From Gammaproteobacteria bacterium (GTDB taxonomy: Bacteria > Pseudomonadota > Gammaproteobacteria > Xanthomonadales > Wenzhouxiangellaceae), in contig JAJFKY010000014.1 in the NCBI GenBank assembly GCA_021772975.1, forward strand, positions 124,001 through 188,000: 64,000 nt of DNA. The letters run 5' to 3'. Numbering within the stretch: the first letter of the stretch is position 1; the number at the start of each line of letters is the position of its first letter. The translations under genes were made by a program, and so were the position numbers. The notes below the pieces were generated by a model. The model was not told the DNA's origin. It did not search any database and worked only from the letters and a program-made list of their open reading frames with translations. Positions 45,777-55,824 of this stretch are shown here, piece by piece.

Positions 45777-48700
45777 TTACAGGCGCACGCTCAAACGGCC
45801 AAACAGGAAGCGGCCGGGAATCCGATAGGTGGAGGGATCGAAGCCATTCAGCGAGCAACTCAGACAGATCGGTGGATCGTTGTCGAAAATGTTTTCCGCA
45901 CCGACGGTCAGGCGGGTATCCGCGCCAAACAGGCGAGTGCTGTAGGTCAAGTGGATGTCATTGTAGATGGTTCCATCCAGCCGGTTGGTGGGCACCTCGC
46001 CGAAACCATCCAGCGGGCTCGGGTCAGGATTGGAACACAGGCCGAGATTCACAAAGCTGTTGGGCGTGCCATCCAGAAAATCCGAACATGATTCGGTTAA
46101 TGAGCTAGTGTACTGCACCGTCCACACCGCACTCCAGTTCTGGAATGACCAGATGAAATTGGCGTTGGACTGCCATTCAGGAATGGCCGAATCATTAAAC
46201 TCAACACCGGCACGGCTGAGTGCCTGGAAGCCGCCGCCGGCTGCCGGCACGATTTCCTCGAATTCCAGCACATGCGTGGTATTCCAATCGATGCCAAAGC
46301 GTCCGAACGCGGTCAATGGACTGGCGTAGTTAAAGCTGAAGTCCAGGCCTGAGGTTTCCAGGCCGCCGATGTTCACCAGGCGGTTATTGAAGCCGGCGAT
46401 ATTGCCACTGGCATTGCGGGTAATATTGCCGCACAGGGTTGGATCATTGGTGCGCACGCACTCGTCCAGAATAAACTGAGCGTCGACCGCGCGGATGGCG
46501 TTGTTGAGTTCATGCCGATACCAGCTGAATTCAAAGTCGAAACTGTCCACCCAGCCAATATCTTCAGTCCAGGCCGGACTGTAAACAAAGCCAGCGGAGT
46601 AGCTGTCAGCCGATTCCGGACCCAATTGCTCATTGCCGCCGGTGATCACCGAAATCTGTGGATTGGCCTGCACCACGCCACCCTGCGGTGCGCCCTGGCC
46701 AACACAGTTCTGCTGCTGATCAGCGGATAGGGTGGGGAAGCTGTCGGTATTGCAGGGATCAGCCAGGGTGGCGTCAAAACGCGACGCGCTGCCAAACAAT
46801 TCACCGATGCTGGGCGCGCGGAAGCCCTCGGCAAAAGTGCCGCGGATCAGCAGGTCCTGGATCGGTTTCCAGCGCAATTCAACTTTGCCGTTGGTGGTCG
46901 AGCCAAAGGTGCTGAAATCCGCGTTGCGGACCGAGCCGGACAATTCCAGCAATTCAGCGCCCGGCACCCCGGACAGCACCGGTATGATCAATTCACCGTA
47001 AATGGAATTAACATCAAAGCCACCCGATGTCGGCAGCGCGGGCACGCCGTTGCTGTTGCCCGCCACCACGATACTGTCCGGCTGGAAGAAACCTTCCTGA
47101 TCACGATGCTCGTAGCCGATCGCAAAACCGACCGGGCCGGCGGGCAGGTCAAACAGGCTGCCGCTGAGGTTGGCGTTGAAGTCAAACAGATCCTGTTCGC
47201 TGGTATCCTGCAGCGGGAAGGTAATAAACGCGAGTTGTTCGGCGGTGATAGTGCCGCCACCACCACCCAGGCGCAGAATGTCATCGCCCTGCTGGCCGCC
47301 AAACAGATTTAATGGAATACAGCCGTTGGCATCGCCGACGCACTCATCAACCGGTCCCAGCGCCTGGGCCAGCCGGTCCAGCCGGAATGAGCCCTGGGTA
47401 ACCTGAGTAGCGGAGTTTTCCGAAAACACCACATTGATATCCCAGTCAAAGTAACGCCCGCCGACCCGGAAACTGCCCTCCAGACCGCCGTTGTAATACA
47501 GGGTATCGACCTGCTGCTCAAAAATACGCGGTCCGGCCTCGGTGGGGCGGCGGCCCAGCAGGACAAAATTGCTGGCGGCATCCAGATCAATACCAAAGGG
47601 GTTAAATGGATTGGTGCCGTCTATGCTGGTGAAATCCGCTGCATTGCCGGTGCCCGCGCCCGGTCCCAGGAAAATGGGTTCCGGGGCAGCCCGATTGAGT
47701 GATTCACGCCGGTTGAACAGAAAACGGGAATAAACCGTGGCATTGAAATCCGCACCCTGGATTAATTCATAGCGGCCCTCAGCCCAGATGGCGGCCCGCT
47801 CGTTGGGGGTCTGCAGCAGATTGAAGGGAGAAAAATTAAAGCGCTCGTCATTGTTGAAAGCGATAAAGTCGCCGGGGAACTGCGGCACGCCATTGGCGAA
47901 AACCGCGCCCTGCGGTGTGGTGACATCACAGCTGCTGGCATCATTATTGCCATCTCCGTCACTGTCTACCGGTGCGCACAGGCCGCCAAAGGTATCCGTG
48001 GTGCCGGGCACATTAAATATAAAACGGCCCTGCGGGGTGCCGGAGCTGCCGCGCGTGACGCCCGTGCCGGGCACCGGGAAGCGCGATTGTTCGCGGTCGC
48101 TGGAACTGATGGTTTTCTGATCGGAGTAACTGACATTGACAAACACCGAAGAGCGCGAAGTGGTGCTGCCCAGCGACAGATCGTATTGCTGCTGAGCCCC
48201 GTCGCCTTCGCCGATAAAATTCCCGGCATAGGCATTCGCCTCCATACCGTCAAAGTCTTTACGGGTAATAATATTGACTACTCCGGCGATCGCGTCCGCG
48301 CCATAGACCGTGGACGCACCATCTTTCAGAATCTCGACACTTTCGATGGCAGTAATCGGGATGGTATTCAAATCCACCGAACTGGGTACGCCACTGGCGG
48401 AGGAACCCGGCACCCAGCGCTGTCCATTGACCAGTACCAGGGTCCGGTTGGAACCCAGGCCGCGCAGATTGAACCTTGTCGCGCCGGCGCCGACACCGCC
48501 GCCGTCAGGTGGAAAACCGAAGTTACCGCTGCTGTTAAAGGCGGTGTTGATAGCAGAGCCGGAAATGGTCAGTTCCTGCAGCACGTCGCCGATTGAAGTC
48601 AATCCGGTGCGTTCCAGGTCTTCACGATCCAGCGTCAGCACCGGTTTGGCGCCGGCAATCTGAGCACGTCGGATACGCGAACCGGTCACCGCGACCCGAT

Positions 48701-48830
48701 CGAGTTCCGCTACTTCTTCATCTTCCGTGGTTTGAGCCTGAGCGGGTCCGCACACGTTGATAGCGGTGGCGGCGAGCAATAAAAATAGTCCCGGTAAGGT
48801 CGGGATCAACCCATACTTCCATGTTTTCAT
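45777..48830 (-). CDS. TonB-dependent outer-membrane receptor
   Basis: A 1017-residue energy-coupled importer. The signal peptide ends GPAQA, and a TonB-box-like [14 protein letters not shown] follows. The plug domain (about 55-165) has [33 protein letters not shown], and [28 protein letters not shown]. The 22-strand barrel ends [15 protein letters not shown]. The many Asn/Gly-rich extracellular loops and the lack of siderophore synthesis genes suggest a peptide, carbohydrate or other polymer substrate; this is inference. GGAAGG lies before the ATG. Confidence 0.95.
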   Translation of the reverse strand: MKTWKYGLIPTLPGLFLLLAATAINVCGPAQAQTTEDEEVAELDRVAVTGSRIRRAQIAGAKPVLTLDREDLERTGLTSIGDVLQELTISGSAINTAFNSSGNFGFPPDGGGVGAGATRFNLRGLGSNRTLVLVNGQRWVPGSSASGVPSSVDLNTIPITAIESVEILKDGASTVYGADAIAGVVNIITRKDFDGMEANAYAGNFIGEGDGAQQQYDLSLGSTTSRSSVFVNVSYSDQKTISSSDREQSRFPVPGTGVTRGSSGTPQGRFIFNVPGTTDTFGGLCAPVDSDGDGNNDASSCDVTTPQGAVFANGVPQFPGDFIAFNNDERFNFSPFNLLQTPNERAAIWAEGRYELIQGADFNATVYSRFLFNRRESLNRAAPEPIFLGPGAGTGNAADFTSIDGTNPFNPFGIDLDAASNFVLLGRRPTEAGPRIFEQQVDTLYYNGGLEGSFRVGGRYFDWDINVVFSENSATQVTQGSFRLDRLAQALGPVDECVGDANGCIPLNLFGGQQGDDILRLGGGGGTITAEQLAFITFPLQDTSEQDLFDFNANLSGSLFDLPAGPVGFAIGYEHRDQEGFFQPDSIVVAGNSNGVPALPTSGGFDVNSIYGELIIPVLSGVPGAELLELSGSVRNADFSTFGSTTNGKVELRWKPIQDLLIRGTFAEGFRAPSIGELFGSASRFDATLADPCNTDSFPTLSADQQQNCVGQGAPQGGVVQANPQISVITGGNEQLGPESADSYSAGFVYSPAWTEDIGWVDSFDFEFSWYRHELNNAIRAVDAQFILDECVRTNDPTLCGNITRNASGNIAGFNNRLVNIGGLETSGLDFSFNYASPLTAFGRFGIDWNTTHVLEFEEIVPAAGGGFQALSRAGVEFNDSAIPEWQSNANFIWSFQNWSAVWTVQYTSSLTESCSDFLDGTPNSFVNLGLCSNPDPSPLDGFGEVPTNRLDGTIYNDIHLTYSTRLFGADTRLTVGAENIFDNDPPICLSCSLNGFDPSTYRIPGRFLFGRLSVRL

Positions 48831-49060
48831 TTTCAGCCTTCCATGGCGTTGTTTCGCCTTCCTGTAAAATTTTTGTTAAACCGTTGTTGCTGAAAGTAGC
48901 AGAAAGCACTGCTGCTAACAACTATTCCAGCATAATCAAGATCAATGCAGGAACTGTGAAACAGGCTTCCGGAAGGCGGTCCGCGCTGTGCTCCACAGCA
49001 GGTTTATGGTGTTCCGCACAGCAATTCCTGTGGCTGCGGTTATAATCCAGGCACTTTCAG

Positions 49061-49930
49061 ATGATGGCTTTAAAATTGGCGGGCACAAGCATGGTAACCA
49101 GGCTAGTTGGCTTTTCGCTGCTGCTGTTGACAACGGTGTTGTCGGCGCAAACCAACCGGGTATTGCTGGTTGGTGACAGCTGGGCCGAACAGCAGTGGGA
49201 TGATCAGGCCCACGCCAGCGTGCTGCTGGCCAATGGCTTTGATCAATATGCGGTGGTGGGCGGAACCACCACTATCAGCGGCTCCACGGCTGCGGAGTGG
49301 GCTTCACCCGGCATGCTGCAGCTGATCGAGGATGCCCTGCTGGCCAATCCGGATATCGATACCGTGCAACTGACCATCGGTGGTAATGATTTTCTGGATG
49401 CCTGGCGGGCTGACTTCAGTCCGCTGCAGCAACTGGCCCTGCAGCAGCAGATCAGTGCTGATCTGCAGGTGATTATTGATTTCATTCTCAATCAGAACCC
49501 GGTTATCGAAGTGGTGCTGAGTTTTTATGATTATCCCAACTTCGTGGATACATTGACCGGTATTTCCGCCATTTTTTGCTTTCCGCTGTGGTCATCGATG
49601 GCGCAGCCAAGCGCGTTTGAATTAAATTCAGCCGCCGTCGAATTTGAAAACTTCTATGCCAACGCCGCCACCGCCAACAGTCGGGTACAGCATGTCAGTC
49701 ATGTTGGTCTGATGCAGTTTAACTTCGGCTTTCCGGACGAGGGCATTCTACCGGGTGACATTCCGCTGCCGGGTGATCTATCCCGGCCCAGCCCGATCGC
49801 AGCCATGCGCAACGGTCTGGACTGTTTTCATCTGGAACCCGAGGGTTACGATCTTCTGATTCAGAATTTATTTGATCAATATCTGAGGAACCGTCTGGAT
49901 ACGGTTTTCAAAGCCAGCTTTGAAGACTGA
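49061..49930 (+). CDS. Secreted SGNH/GDSL-type hydrolase with F-x-x-S-F-E tail
   Basis: A 289-residue protein; an ATG at 49091 may be the true start (signal MVTRLVGFSLLLLTTVLSAQ). Block I is VLLVGDSWAEQQW with the nucleophile Ser. TIGGNDF is block III, and DCFHLEPEGY holds the Asp-x-x-His pair, so the triad looks complete. The family includes lipases, acyl- and carbohydrate esterases. The C-terminus ends LDTVFKASFED, a tail shared in form with the two other secreted proteins at 50079-53829. It is divergent from the TonB receptor gene. Confidence 0.85.
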   Translation: MMALKLAGTSMVTRLVGFSLLLLTTVLSAQTNRVLLVGDSWAEQQWDDQAHASVLLANGFDQYAVVGGTTTISGSTAAEWASPGMLQLIEDALLANPDIDTVQLTIGGNDFLDAWRADFSPLQQLALQQQISADLQVIIDFILNQNPVIEVVLSFYDYPNFVDTLTGISAIFCFPLWSSMAQPSAFELNSAAVEFENFYANAATANSRVQHVSHVGLMQFNFGFPDEGILPGDIPLPGDLSRPSPIAAMRNGLDCFHLEPEGYDLLIQNLFDQYLRNRLDTVFKASFED

Positions 49931-50078
49931 GCGGGCCTGCTCGGGCTTGCGGGTGCGGCTTGAACAGATGTTATACACAGGCCGGGTTGATCGTTCTGCG
50001 GTGCTTCATCATTGACTTTAATGGTTGGCTTGCTCAGGATATTGCGTTGAGCAGGTCAAATGCAGCAGGGACAGAGTT

Positions 50079-51578
50079 ATGAATACTTCAGCACGTTTTT
50101 TTGTCGCGATACTATGGCTGGCCGTGGCAATCAGTCCATCCGTGTTCGCCGCCGATTTACAGACGCATAAAGTAGCCCCCTGGGTACAGCAGCGGCTGGA
50201 CTCACAGCAAGCAGTGGAAGTGATCCTGCAGATGCGTGCCCAGGCTGATCTGAGCGAGCTGCCAGTGACCTCATCGCGTAGCAGAAAAATCGGCTCAGTG
50301 GTGGAGTTGCTGCAGGCTACCGCACAGCAGTCCCAGCCGGCGGTACTAAGCCTGCTGCGTGACGAAGCCGTCGAGCATAAAAGCTTCTGGATCAATAACA
50401 CCATCTGGGTGCGGGCTTCGCGCGAGCTCATCACCACACTCAGTCAACGCGGTGATATCGCGTATATCCACGCCAACCCCAGCGTAGCCGCCGACCTGCC
50501 GCCATGGGATGAATCCGCGCGGCAGAGCTTTGGCAGCGGTATTGAAGCCAGTCTGCAACTGGTCGGCGCACCGGATGTCTGGTCACAGGGAGTTACCGGT
50601 CAGCAGATCGTGATCGGCGGGCAGGACACCGGTTATCAATGGGACCATCCCGCCTTGCTTAACAGCTATCGTGGCTGGGATGGCGCGCAGGCCGTGCATG
50701 ACTACAACTGGCACGATTCAATCCATAGCGGCGGCGGCAGCTGTGGCTCCGATTCACTGTTCCCCTGTGATGACCACAATCATGGCACGCATACCATGGG
50801 CACCATGCTCGGCGATGACGGTGGTACCAACCGGATCGGGATGGCGCCGGGCGCGCGCTGGATAGGCTGCCGTAACATGGACCAGGGCAATGGCACACCC
50901 GCTACCTATACCGAGTGTTTTCAGTGGTTTATAGCGCCGACGGATTTGAATGATCAGAACCCTGACCCGTCGCGTGCGCCGCATGTGATCAATAACTCGT
51001 GGGGCTGTCCGCCCTCCGAAGGCTGTACCAATCCGGCGATTATGCAGGCGGTGGTCGAGAACGTTCGTGCCGCCGGGATTATGGTGGTGGTATCGGCGGG
51101 TAACTCCGGCAGCAGTTGCGGCAGCGTCAGCTCGCCGGCGGCCATTTATGATGCCTCCTTTACCGTCGCCAACACCACCATCAACGACATCATTGCCGGC
51201 AGCAGCAGCCGCGGGCCGGTGACCGTGGACGGTTCCAACCGGCCCAAGCCGGATATTTCCGCCCCCGGTACGGCTATCCGCTCGTCGATTCGCAACAATG
51301 GCTACGCGGTGTTCAGTGGCACCAGTATGTCCGGTCCGCACGTAGCAGGGCATATGGCGTTATTGATGGCTGCTGATCCGGGCCTGATCGGTAATATTGA
51401 TGAACTGGAACGTATTACCCGTGATTCCGCGTTGCAATTGACCAGCGCTCAGGACTGCGGCGGTACCGCCGGCGTATCACCCAATAATGTGTTTGGCTAT
51501 GGCCGTATTCAGACCTTCACGGCATTCAACGGTCTGTTGAGCGAGGAGTTTATGCTGGATGGGTTTGAGGACCTGTAA
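50079..51578 (+). CDS. Secreted subtilisin-family (S8) serine protease with F-x-x-G-F-E tail
   Basis: ATG 50079 starts a clear signal peptide (MNTSARFFVAILWLAVAISPSVFA). The protein has 499 residues. A propeptide-like region (about 25-130, inhibitor I9 layout) precedes the peptidase domain. Catalytic Asp is in GGQDTGYQWDHPAL, His in HGTHTMGTMLGDD and Ser in FSGTSMSGPHVAGHM; the oxyanion Asn is in INNSWGCPP. Several Cys suggest disulfides. The tail ends LSEEFMLDGFEDL. It is likely an extracellular nutrient-scavenging or maturation protease. Confidence 0.95.
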   Translation: MNTSARFFVAILWLAVAISPSVFAADLQTHKVAPWVQQRLDSQQAVEVILQMRAQADLSELPVTSSRSRKIGSVVELLQATAQQSQPAVLSLLRDEAVEHKSFWINNTIWVRASRELITTLSQRGDIAYIHANPSVAADLPPWDESARQSFGSGIEASLQLVGAPDVWSQGVTGQQIVIGGQDTGYQWDHPALLNSYRGWDGAQAVHDYNWHDSIHSGGGSCGSDSLFPCDDHNHGTHTMGTMLGDDGGTNRIGMAPGARWIGCRNMDQGNGTPATYTECFQWFIAPTDLNDQNPDPSRAPHVINNSWGCPPSEGCTNPAIMQAVVENVRAAGIMVVVSAGNSGSSCGSVSSPAAIYDASFTVANTTINDIIAGSSSRGPVTVDGSNRPKPDISAPGTAIRSSIRNNGYAVFSGTSMSGPHVAGHMALLMAADPGLIGNIDELERITRDSALQLTSAQDCGGTAGVSPNNVFGYGRIQTFTAFNGLLSEEFMLDGFEDL

Positions 51579-51785
51579 GCGCGCGATTCTGACGGCTACC
51601 AAGTTAGCAGCCGCAGGCTGATTCAGCCGGCTGCCCGATAGCCGCCAAGCGCTGGCGTTATTGCGCCGTAAAAGCTACAGCCTGAGCTACCTCAGGCTTG
51701 CATTCCATCCGAGCTTGAGCACGCAGTCAGTCAGTTGATTCTGGTTGGGCAATCGCCTGTCGGCCATTCACCCCTGTGGTTTTAA

Positions 51786-52262
51786 TCAAGCGCTATGACC
51801 GCCGCCGGGCAGGGTGGTGGCAAGATAGCGGTCAAAATCCGGATTATCGCCGGCATTCAGTACTGTATCTATCCAGGCCTGACGCTCGAAAATATGCACT
51901 TCCAGCTCATAGGCACAGGCCATGATGGTCGGATCGGCCACCGTGGTGATCTGCTCAGGCTGGTCCAGCGGCGAAGCAAAAACCATGTTATGCAGAATAT
52001 CCTGATGTTCCCACCAGTTGAGCAACAGCCAGTTGGCCATGGTGCCCTGATGAATAACCATAAAGCCCATACCATAGCGGTGGTCATTGCAGGCTGGCTG
52101 GGGCAGATGGGGGGGCAGCAGTTGGCACACCGCTGCGGTGATTGCATCAAACGAGGCAGCCTGGCTGGCGGCCAGACCATACACTTTCAGTTGCCAGTCA
52201 TGCGCCTGATGCAGTTTCAGAAAGCGCGGCTGGCGTGACACATAAGCATCAAAACGGGGCAT
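51786..52262 (-). CDS. Conserved-looking cytosolic protein of unknown function
   Basis: From ATG 52262 (AAGGAC nine bases upstream) it has 158 residues, MPRFDAYVSRQPRFLKLHQAHDWQ.... There is no signal peptide or membrane segment. Aromatic and His-rich stretches (GFMVIHQGTMANWLLLNWWEHQDIL, in parts FMVIHQGTMANW and LLLNWWEHQDIL) and a CAYELEVHIFERQAW segment suggest a compact alpha/beta fold. A longer frame to 52391 would overlap the divergent beta-helix gene and is less likely. I do not recognise the family. Confidence 0.65.
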   Translation of the reverse strand: MPRFDAYVSRQPRFLKLHQAHDWQLKVYGLAASQAASFDAITAAVCQLLPPHLPQPACNDHRYGMGFMVIHQGTMANWLLLNWWEHQDILHNMVFASPLDQPEQITTVADPTIMACAYELEVHIFERQAWIDTVLNAGDNPDFDRYLATTLPGGGHSA

Positions 52263-52347
52263 ATTCAGTCCTTGATCTAAGCTTGAAGGTAGGCTGCTAT
52301 TATAACCTTTACCGGCCCTTAAACCGGCCTGAACCAGCAGGATATGT

Positions 52348-53829
52348 GTGGATATTATGTTACGACCCGGCAATTCGATCAGCACTTTCAAGTGGATGGG
52401 TAGATTGGCGTTAGCCTGGGCAGTGCTATGTTGCTGGCCTGTGACAGCGGGCAGTGGTGGCGTGTTTTATGTAGCTGAAAATGGGGATGACACGAGTGGG
52501 GATGGCAGCATCGCCAAGCCCTGGCGAACCATCACGTTTGCCCTGGACAGTGTCCCGGATGCCAGCACCGTGCTGGTCAGGCCCGGGTTGTATAACGGCC
52601 GTATCCGTATCCGTGGGATTTTTGATCAGGGCGTCAATGTGCGTTCGGAAATACCCTATCAGGCCAGATTGCGGCACACGGCCACCGTCATCACGGTGTT
52701 TGAAAATGCCCGCAATATCACTCTGCACGGTTTTGATATTGCCCATGCCGGTCCTGGTGCAGGTGGGCTGGTGGTGCAGATTCAGGATCTGGGCGGCGTG
52801 ACCGACATCACGCTGGAAAACAATATTCTGCATGACAGCTATAACAACGATATTTTAAAAATCAATAACGGTGTCAGCAATATCGTGGTGCGCGGCAACC
52901 TGTTCTATAACCAGCAGGGTTCGGATGAGCATATCGACATCAACAGCGTGGCCGATGTACTGGTGGAAGACAATATATTTTTTAATAATTTCGCGGCTTC
53001 CGGACGTACCAATAATAACGATACCTCAGGCTATATCGTGATCAAGGATTCCAACGCCGATGATGATATTTATATCGGCGCCAGAAATGTCACCGTGCGA
53101 CGCAATATTTTTCTGAACTGGCAAGGCAGCGCCGGCGCGAATTTTGTATTGTGCGGGGAAGACGGACAGCCGTTCTATGAGGCCTTCGATATCCTGGTGG
53201 AAAATAATCTGATGCTGGGCAACAGCAGCAATGCGATCCGTGCACCGTTTGGTGTCAAGGGTTGCCGTGATGTGGTTTTTCGCGCCAATACCGTGGCGGG
53301 TGATATGCCGGGCAATGCCTTTGCGATGCGGTTGAATCGTGAGGGCGCCAATCCACCACTGGATAATATTTTTTTCTACAACAACATCTGGTCAGACCCC
53401 AGCGGCAGCATGCAGGACTTCAGTGATACGCCGGTGAACGACACGTTGACCGTTGAACTACTGAATAATCAATACTGGAACGCCGGTCAGGCATTGCCGG
53501 AGAGCCCCGGTGATCTGGTCAATCCATCCGATGATCTGGCGCTGCTTGAAGCCGCACCGGGATTGCCGCTGCAAAATAATATTCAGACGCCCTACTGGAT
53601 AGCGGCGCAGAATATATTCAATGGCGGTTATGCAACAATTCGTGAGGCTTTTACGGCACTGGCCAAAAATTATGGCCTGCCTGCCGCCGCCAGCCCGGGC
53701 ATTGGTCAGGCGCTTGCGGCACAGATGCCAGTCGATGACTTACTGGGTTTGGTCCGCGGCGCGGATCCGGATATCGGTGCGCTCGAGCAGGGGCAGGAGA
53801 CGTTTTTCCAGGATGGTTTTGAACCATAG
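52348..53829 (+). CDS. Secreted right-handed parallel beta-helix protein with F-x-x-G-F-E tail
   Basis: A 493-residue protein with a signal peptide near residues 17-35 (LALAWAVLCCWPVTAGSGG). The DUF1565-type entry FYVAENGDDTSGDGSIAKPW is followed by R-TITFAL. Then come PbH1-type rungs rich in N-N and I-x-V (ITLENNILHDSYNNDI, IVVRGNLFYNQ, VLVEDNIFFNN, VTVRRNIFLNW), as in pectate-lyase-like or carbohydrate-binding helices. No lyase catalytic set can be assigned. The tail ends QETFFQDGFEP, like the SGNH and S8 proteins upstream. Confidence 0.88.
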   Translation: MDIMLRPGNSISTFKWMGRLALAWAVLCCWPVTAGSGGVFYVAENGDDTSGDGSIAKPWRTITFALDSVPDASTVLVRPGLYNGRIRIRGIFDQGVNVRSEIPYQARLRHTATVITVFENARNITLHGFDIAHAGPGAGGLVVQIQDLGGVTDITLENNILHDSYNNDILKINNGVSNIVVRGNLFYNQQGSDEHIDINSVADVLVEDNIFFNNFAASGRTNNNDTSGYIVIKDSNADDDIYIGARNVTVRRNIFLNWQGSAGANFVLCGEDGQPFYEAFDILVENNLMLGNSSNAIRAPFGVKGCRDVVFRANTVAGDMPGNAFAMRLNREGANPPLDNIFFYNNIWSDPSGSMQDFSDTPVNDTLTVELLNNQYWNAGQALPESPGDLVNPSDDLALLEAAPGLPLQNNIQTPYWIAAQNIFNGGYATIREAFTALAKNYGLPAAASPGIGQALAAQMPVDDLLGLVRGADPDIGALEQGQETFFQDGFEP

Positions 53830-53875
53830 CCCCGGCAAGGGCAGGGCTATGCTCATAGATGTCGAAGCAGGTTGA

Positions 53876-54856
53876 TCAGTCGTACCCCAGCCGGAAGCCC
53901 TCAAGGCGAATGAGAGGTGGGAAAATACCGCTTTCCGGTGGCGCGTCGCTGGTGATGGTAAGCAGGAAGCGTGAATCACTCAGTAATTGCACTTTGGTCT
54001 CGGCAAAGATCAAGAATCCCTGCGGTGGTACGCCGGTAATTCCGCCTTCTACGGTGCACTCAATAGACGGTGAGGTGGCGGTGGGCTCAAAGTAAACACA
54101 GATGAGGTCGGTGGCATCTCGGAAAAGTACCCCGCTAAGATTGCTGATCGGTGCCCGCGTGAAACGCGTGACGCCTTCCGCCAGTGCTGGCCCACCATCT
54201 CCTGGAGTCCTGATGGTCTGCTCGCCAATCCTGATCACACCGGCGATATCAGCCAGATTCAACTGCAGTATTTCATCCTCTGTATTGGTGATCAGGCTGC
54301 CCTGGGAAACTACCCAGGTGCCTTCCAGATCAGGCTGCACAAATAAACCTTCGGGGACCTGGGCGCCGATAGCCGGCGTGCCAAAATACAAGGGCACAAT
54401 ATCGGTAAAGCTGCTGCCATCCACGCTGAAGGCCGCACTGCCGCGGCCACTGAAATTGATAGTGATTTCGCCTACCGGCGTGGATGAAGCGGGTGGGTTC
54501 ATAGCGCCGGAGCAATCCAGAATGCAACCGCCGTTAGCGCCCTGAGTCAGGGGCGCCTGCAGTGTCCAGTCAGTGGGCGATTGCGCATCGTCGGGCCGTT
54601 GCAATGGACCGGTAAATAATAACCAGACATTTTCGCCATCATCATTAAAACCAAAATACGCGCCGGCGGCGATGCCGTTTTGGATATCGAAGAAAAACCC
54701 GGTATTGGACCCATCCATGGCAAACCAGCTGCCGGTCTCCGGATAAGAGCCAAAAAATACCCCGATATCGTTGTCATCGATGGCCTGAGAGTGAGCTGAT
54801 AAGGGTAATATCAGTGTCAGCAGCAGAGCGGTTGTTAATAAAATAGATCTTTCCAT
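53876..54856 (-). CDS. Secreted beta-rich protein of unknown function with G-x-W module
   Basis: A 326-residue protein with a signal peptide (residues 1-23, ends LSAHS). Residues about 38-90 read GSWFAMDGSNTGFFFDI...YFGFNDDGENVWLLFTGP, which resembles the G-x-W...D...AWF-x-Y module of the proteins at 1-647 and 2040-3665. The rest is beta-rich, with a Cys pair (GGCILDC) and no catalytic motif. It is convergent with the beta-helix gene. It ends LEGFRLGYD, so it lacks the F-x-x-G-F-E tail. Confidence 0.75.
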   Translation of the reverse strand: MERSILLTTALLLTLILPLSAHSQAIDDNDIGVFFGSYPETGSWFAMDGSNTGFFFDIQNGIAAGAYFGFNDDGENVWLLFTGPLQRPDDAQSPTDWTLQAPLTQGANGGCILDCSGAMNPPASSTPVGEITINFSGRGSAAFSVDGSSFTDIVPLYFGTPAIGAQVPEGLFVQPDLEGTWVVSQGSLITNTEDEILQLNLADIAGVIRIGEQTIRTPGDGGPALAEGVTRFTRAPISNLSGVLFRDATDLICVYFEPTATSPSIECTVEGGITGVPPQGFLIFAETKVQLLSDSRFLLTITSDAPPESGIFPPLIRLEGFRLGYD

Positions 54857-55021
54857 GGTCGGTTCACCTTAAGACTTTGAGCCAGTTCAATGGCCTAGTT
54901 TAACAGGCCAAAGTTTACTGCAGCGCCTGGCAGCGGACAATCGTGCTGGTGTTAATAAGTGTTATCTGGGTTATTTATCAAAAACCTGGCGTAGCTATTA
55001 AACTGCACCAGGCGGTCATGA

Positions 55022-55705
55022 CTAACGCCGTAAAATAGCCCACCAGCGACCAATGTTGAGCAAACTGACCAGCGATGCCGCCACATAAGTCATGGCTGCC
55101 GCCAGTAACAGACGTTTGGCGTGGGGCAGGTCGGCAGCGTGCAGATAATCACCTGATTTCAGCATTGGCAATGCACGCGAGAAGCTTGCGTCCCATTCCA
55201 TCGGCAAGGTGACAAAATGAATAATGGTGGCAAAACCCAAAGTCAGTAAGCCACCCAGAACCATCAGAATTCCAATCGGTACAGCCTTGGTCATCAATAC
55301 AATCACCGGCGCGGCAAACAAAATGCCGGCGCCGAGTTTTTGCGCCGGATTGGCCAGTTTGACCAGTTGTGTTCTCATTCGCAGGGGCTGATAACCGGTA
55401 TGGTCCTGCAGCGCATGACCGACTTCGTGCGCGGCCACGGTGATGGCGGTCAGAGATCGTCCATCCAGTTTATCGGGTGTCAGCCGCACACATTTATCGC
55501 TGGGATCGTAATGGTCACCGGCCGTGGTTGACTCGACTTTGACATGCTGCATCGCGTGATTGTCCAGCAACAGCCTTGCCAGCTCGCCGCCGGTGCCGGG
55601 GTAGCGGTCGGCTGGCTGGCTGTATTTCGACAACACCCGTCTGACCCACATGGAGGGCGCGAAAATCAATACCAACAGCAGTACGATGAGGATCAGAAAA
55701 TGCAT
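55022..55705 (-). CDS. YugP-type membrane zinc metallopeptidase
   Basis: A 227-residue protein. The N-terminal anchor MHFLILIVLLLVLIFAPSMW is followed by the zinc motif AAHEVGHALQDHTGY (HExGH, residues about 93-97). Two or three hydrophobic helices lie in the C-terminal half (LGAGILFAAPVIVLMTKAVP, GILMVLGGLLTLGFA). The conserved HFVTLPMEWDASFSRAL supplies the further Glu/Asp. The family is common but its substrates are unknown. Confidence 0.92.
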   Translation of the reverse strand: MHFLILIVLLLVLIFAPSMWVRRVLSKYSQPADRYPGTGGELARLLLDNHAMQHVKVESTTAGDHYDPSDKCVRLTPDKLDGRSLTAITVAAHEVGHALQDHTGYQPLRMRTQLVKLANPAQKLGAGILFAAPVIVLMTKAVPIGILMVLGGLLTLGFATIIHFVTLPMEWDASFSRALPMLKSGDYLHAADLPHAKRLLLAAAMTYVAASLVSLLNIGRWWAILRR

Positions 55706-55824
55706 GGGGAGCGTTCAGTCAGACTAATGCTAAGAGTATCAGCATAACCGATAGTTCGACTGGTCGTGCGGCAGCTGGAAGCGCTCCGGGCAGAGCCGTA
55801 AAGGATCATCTCCGTCTGTCCGGC

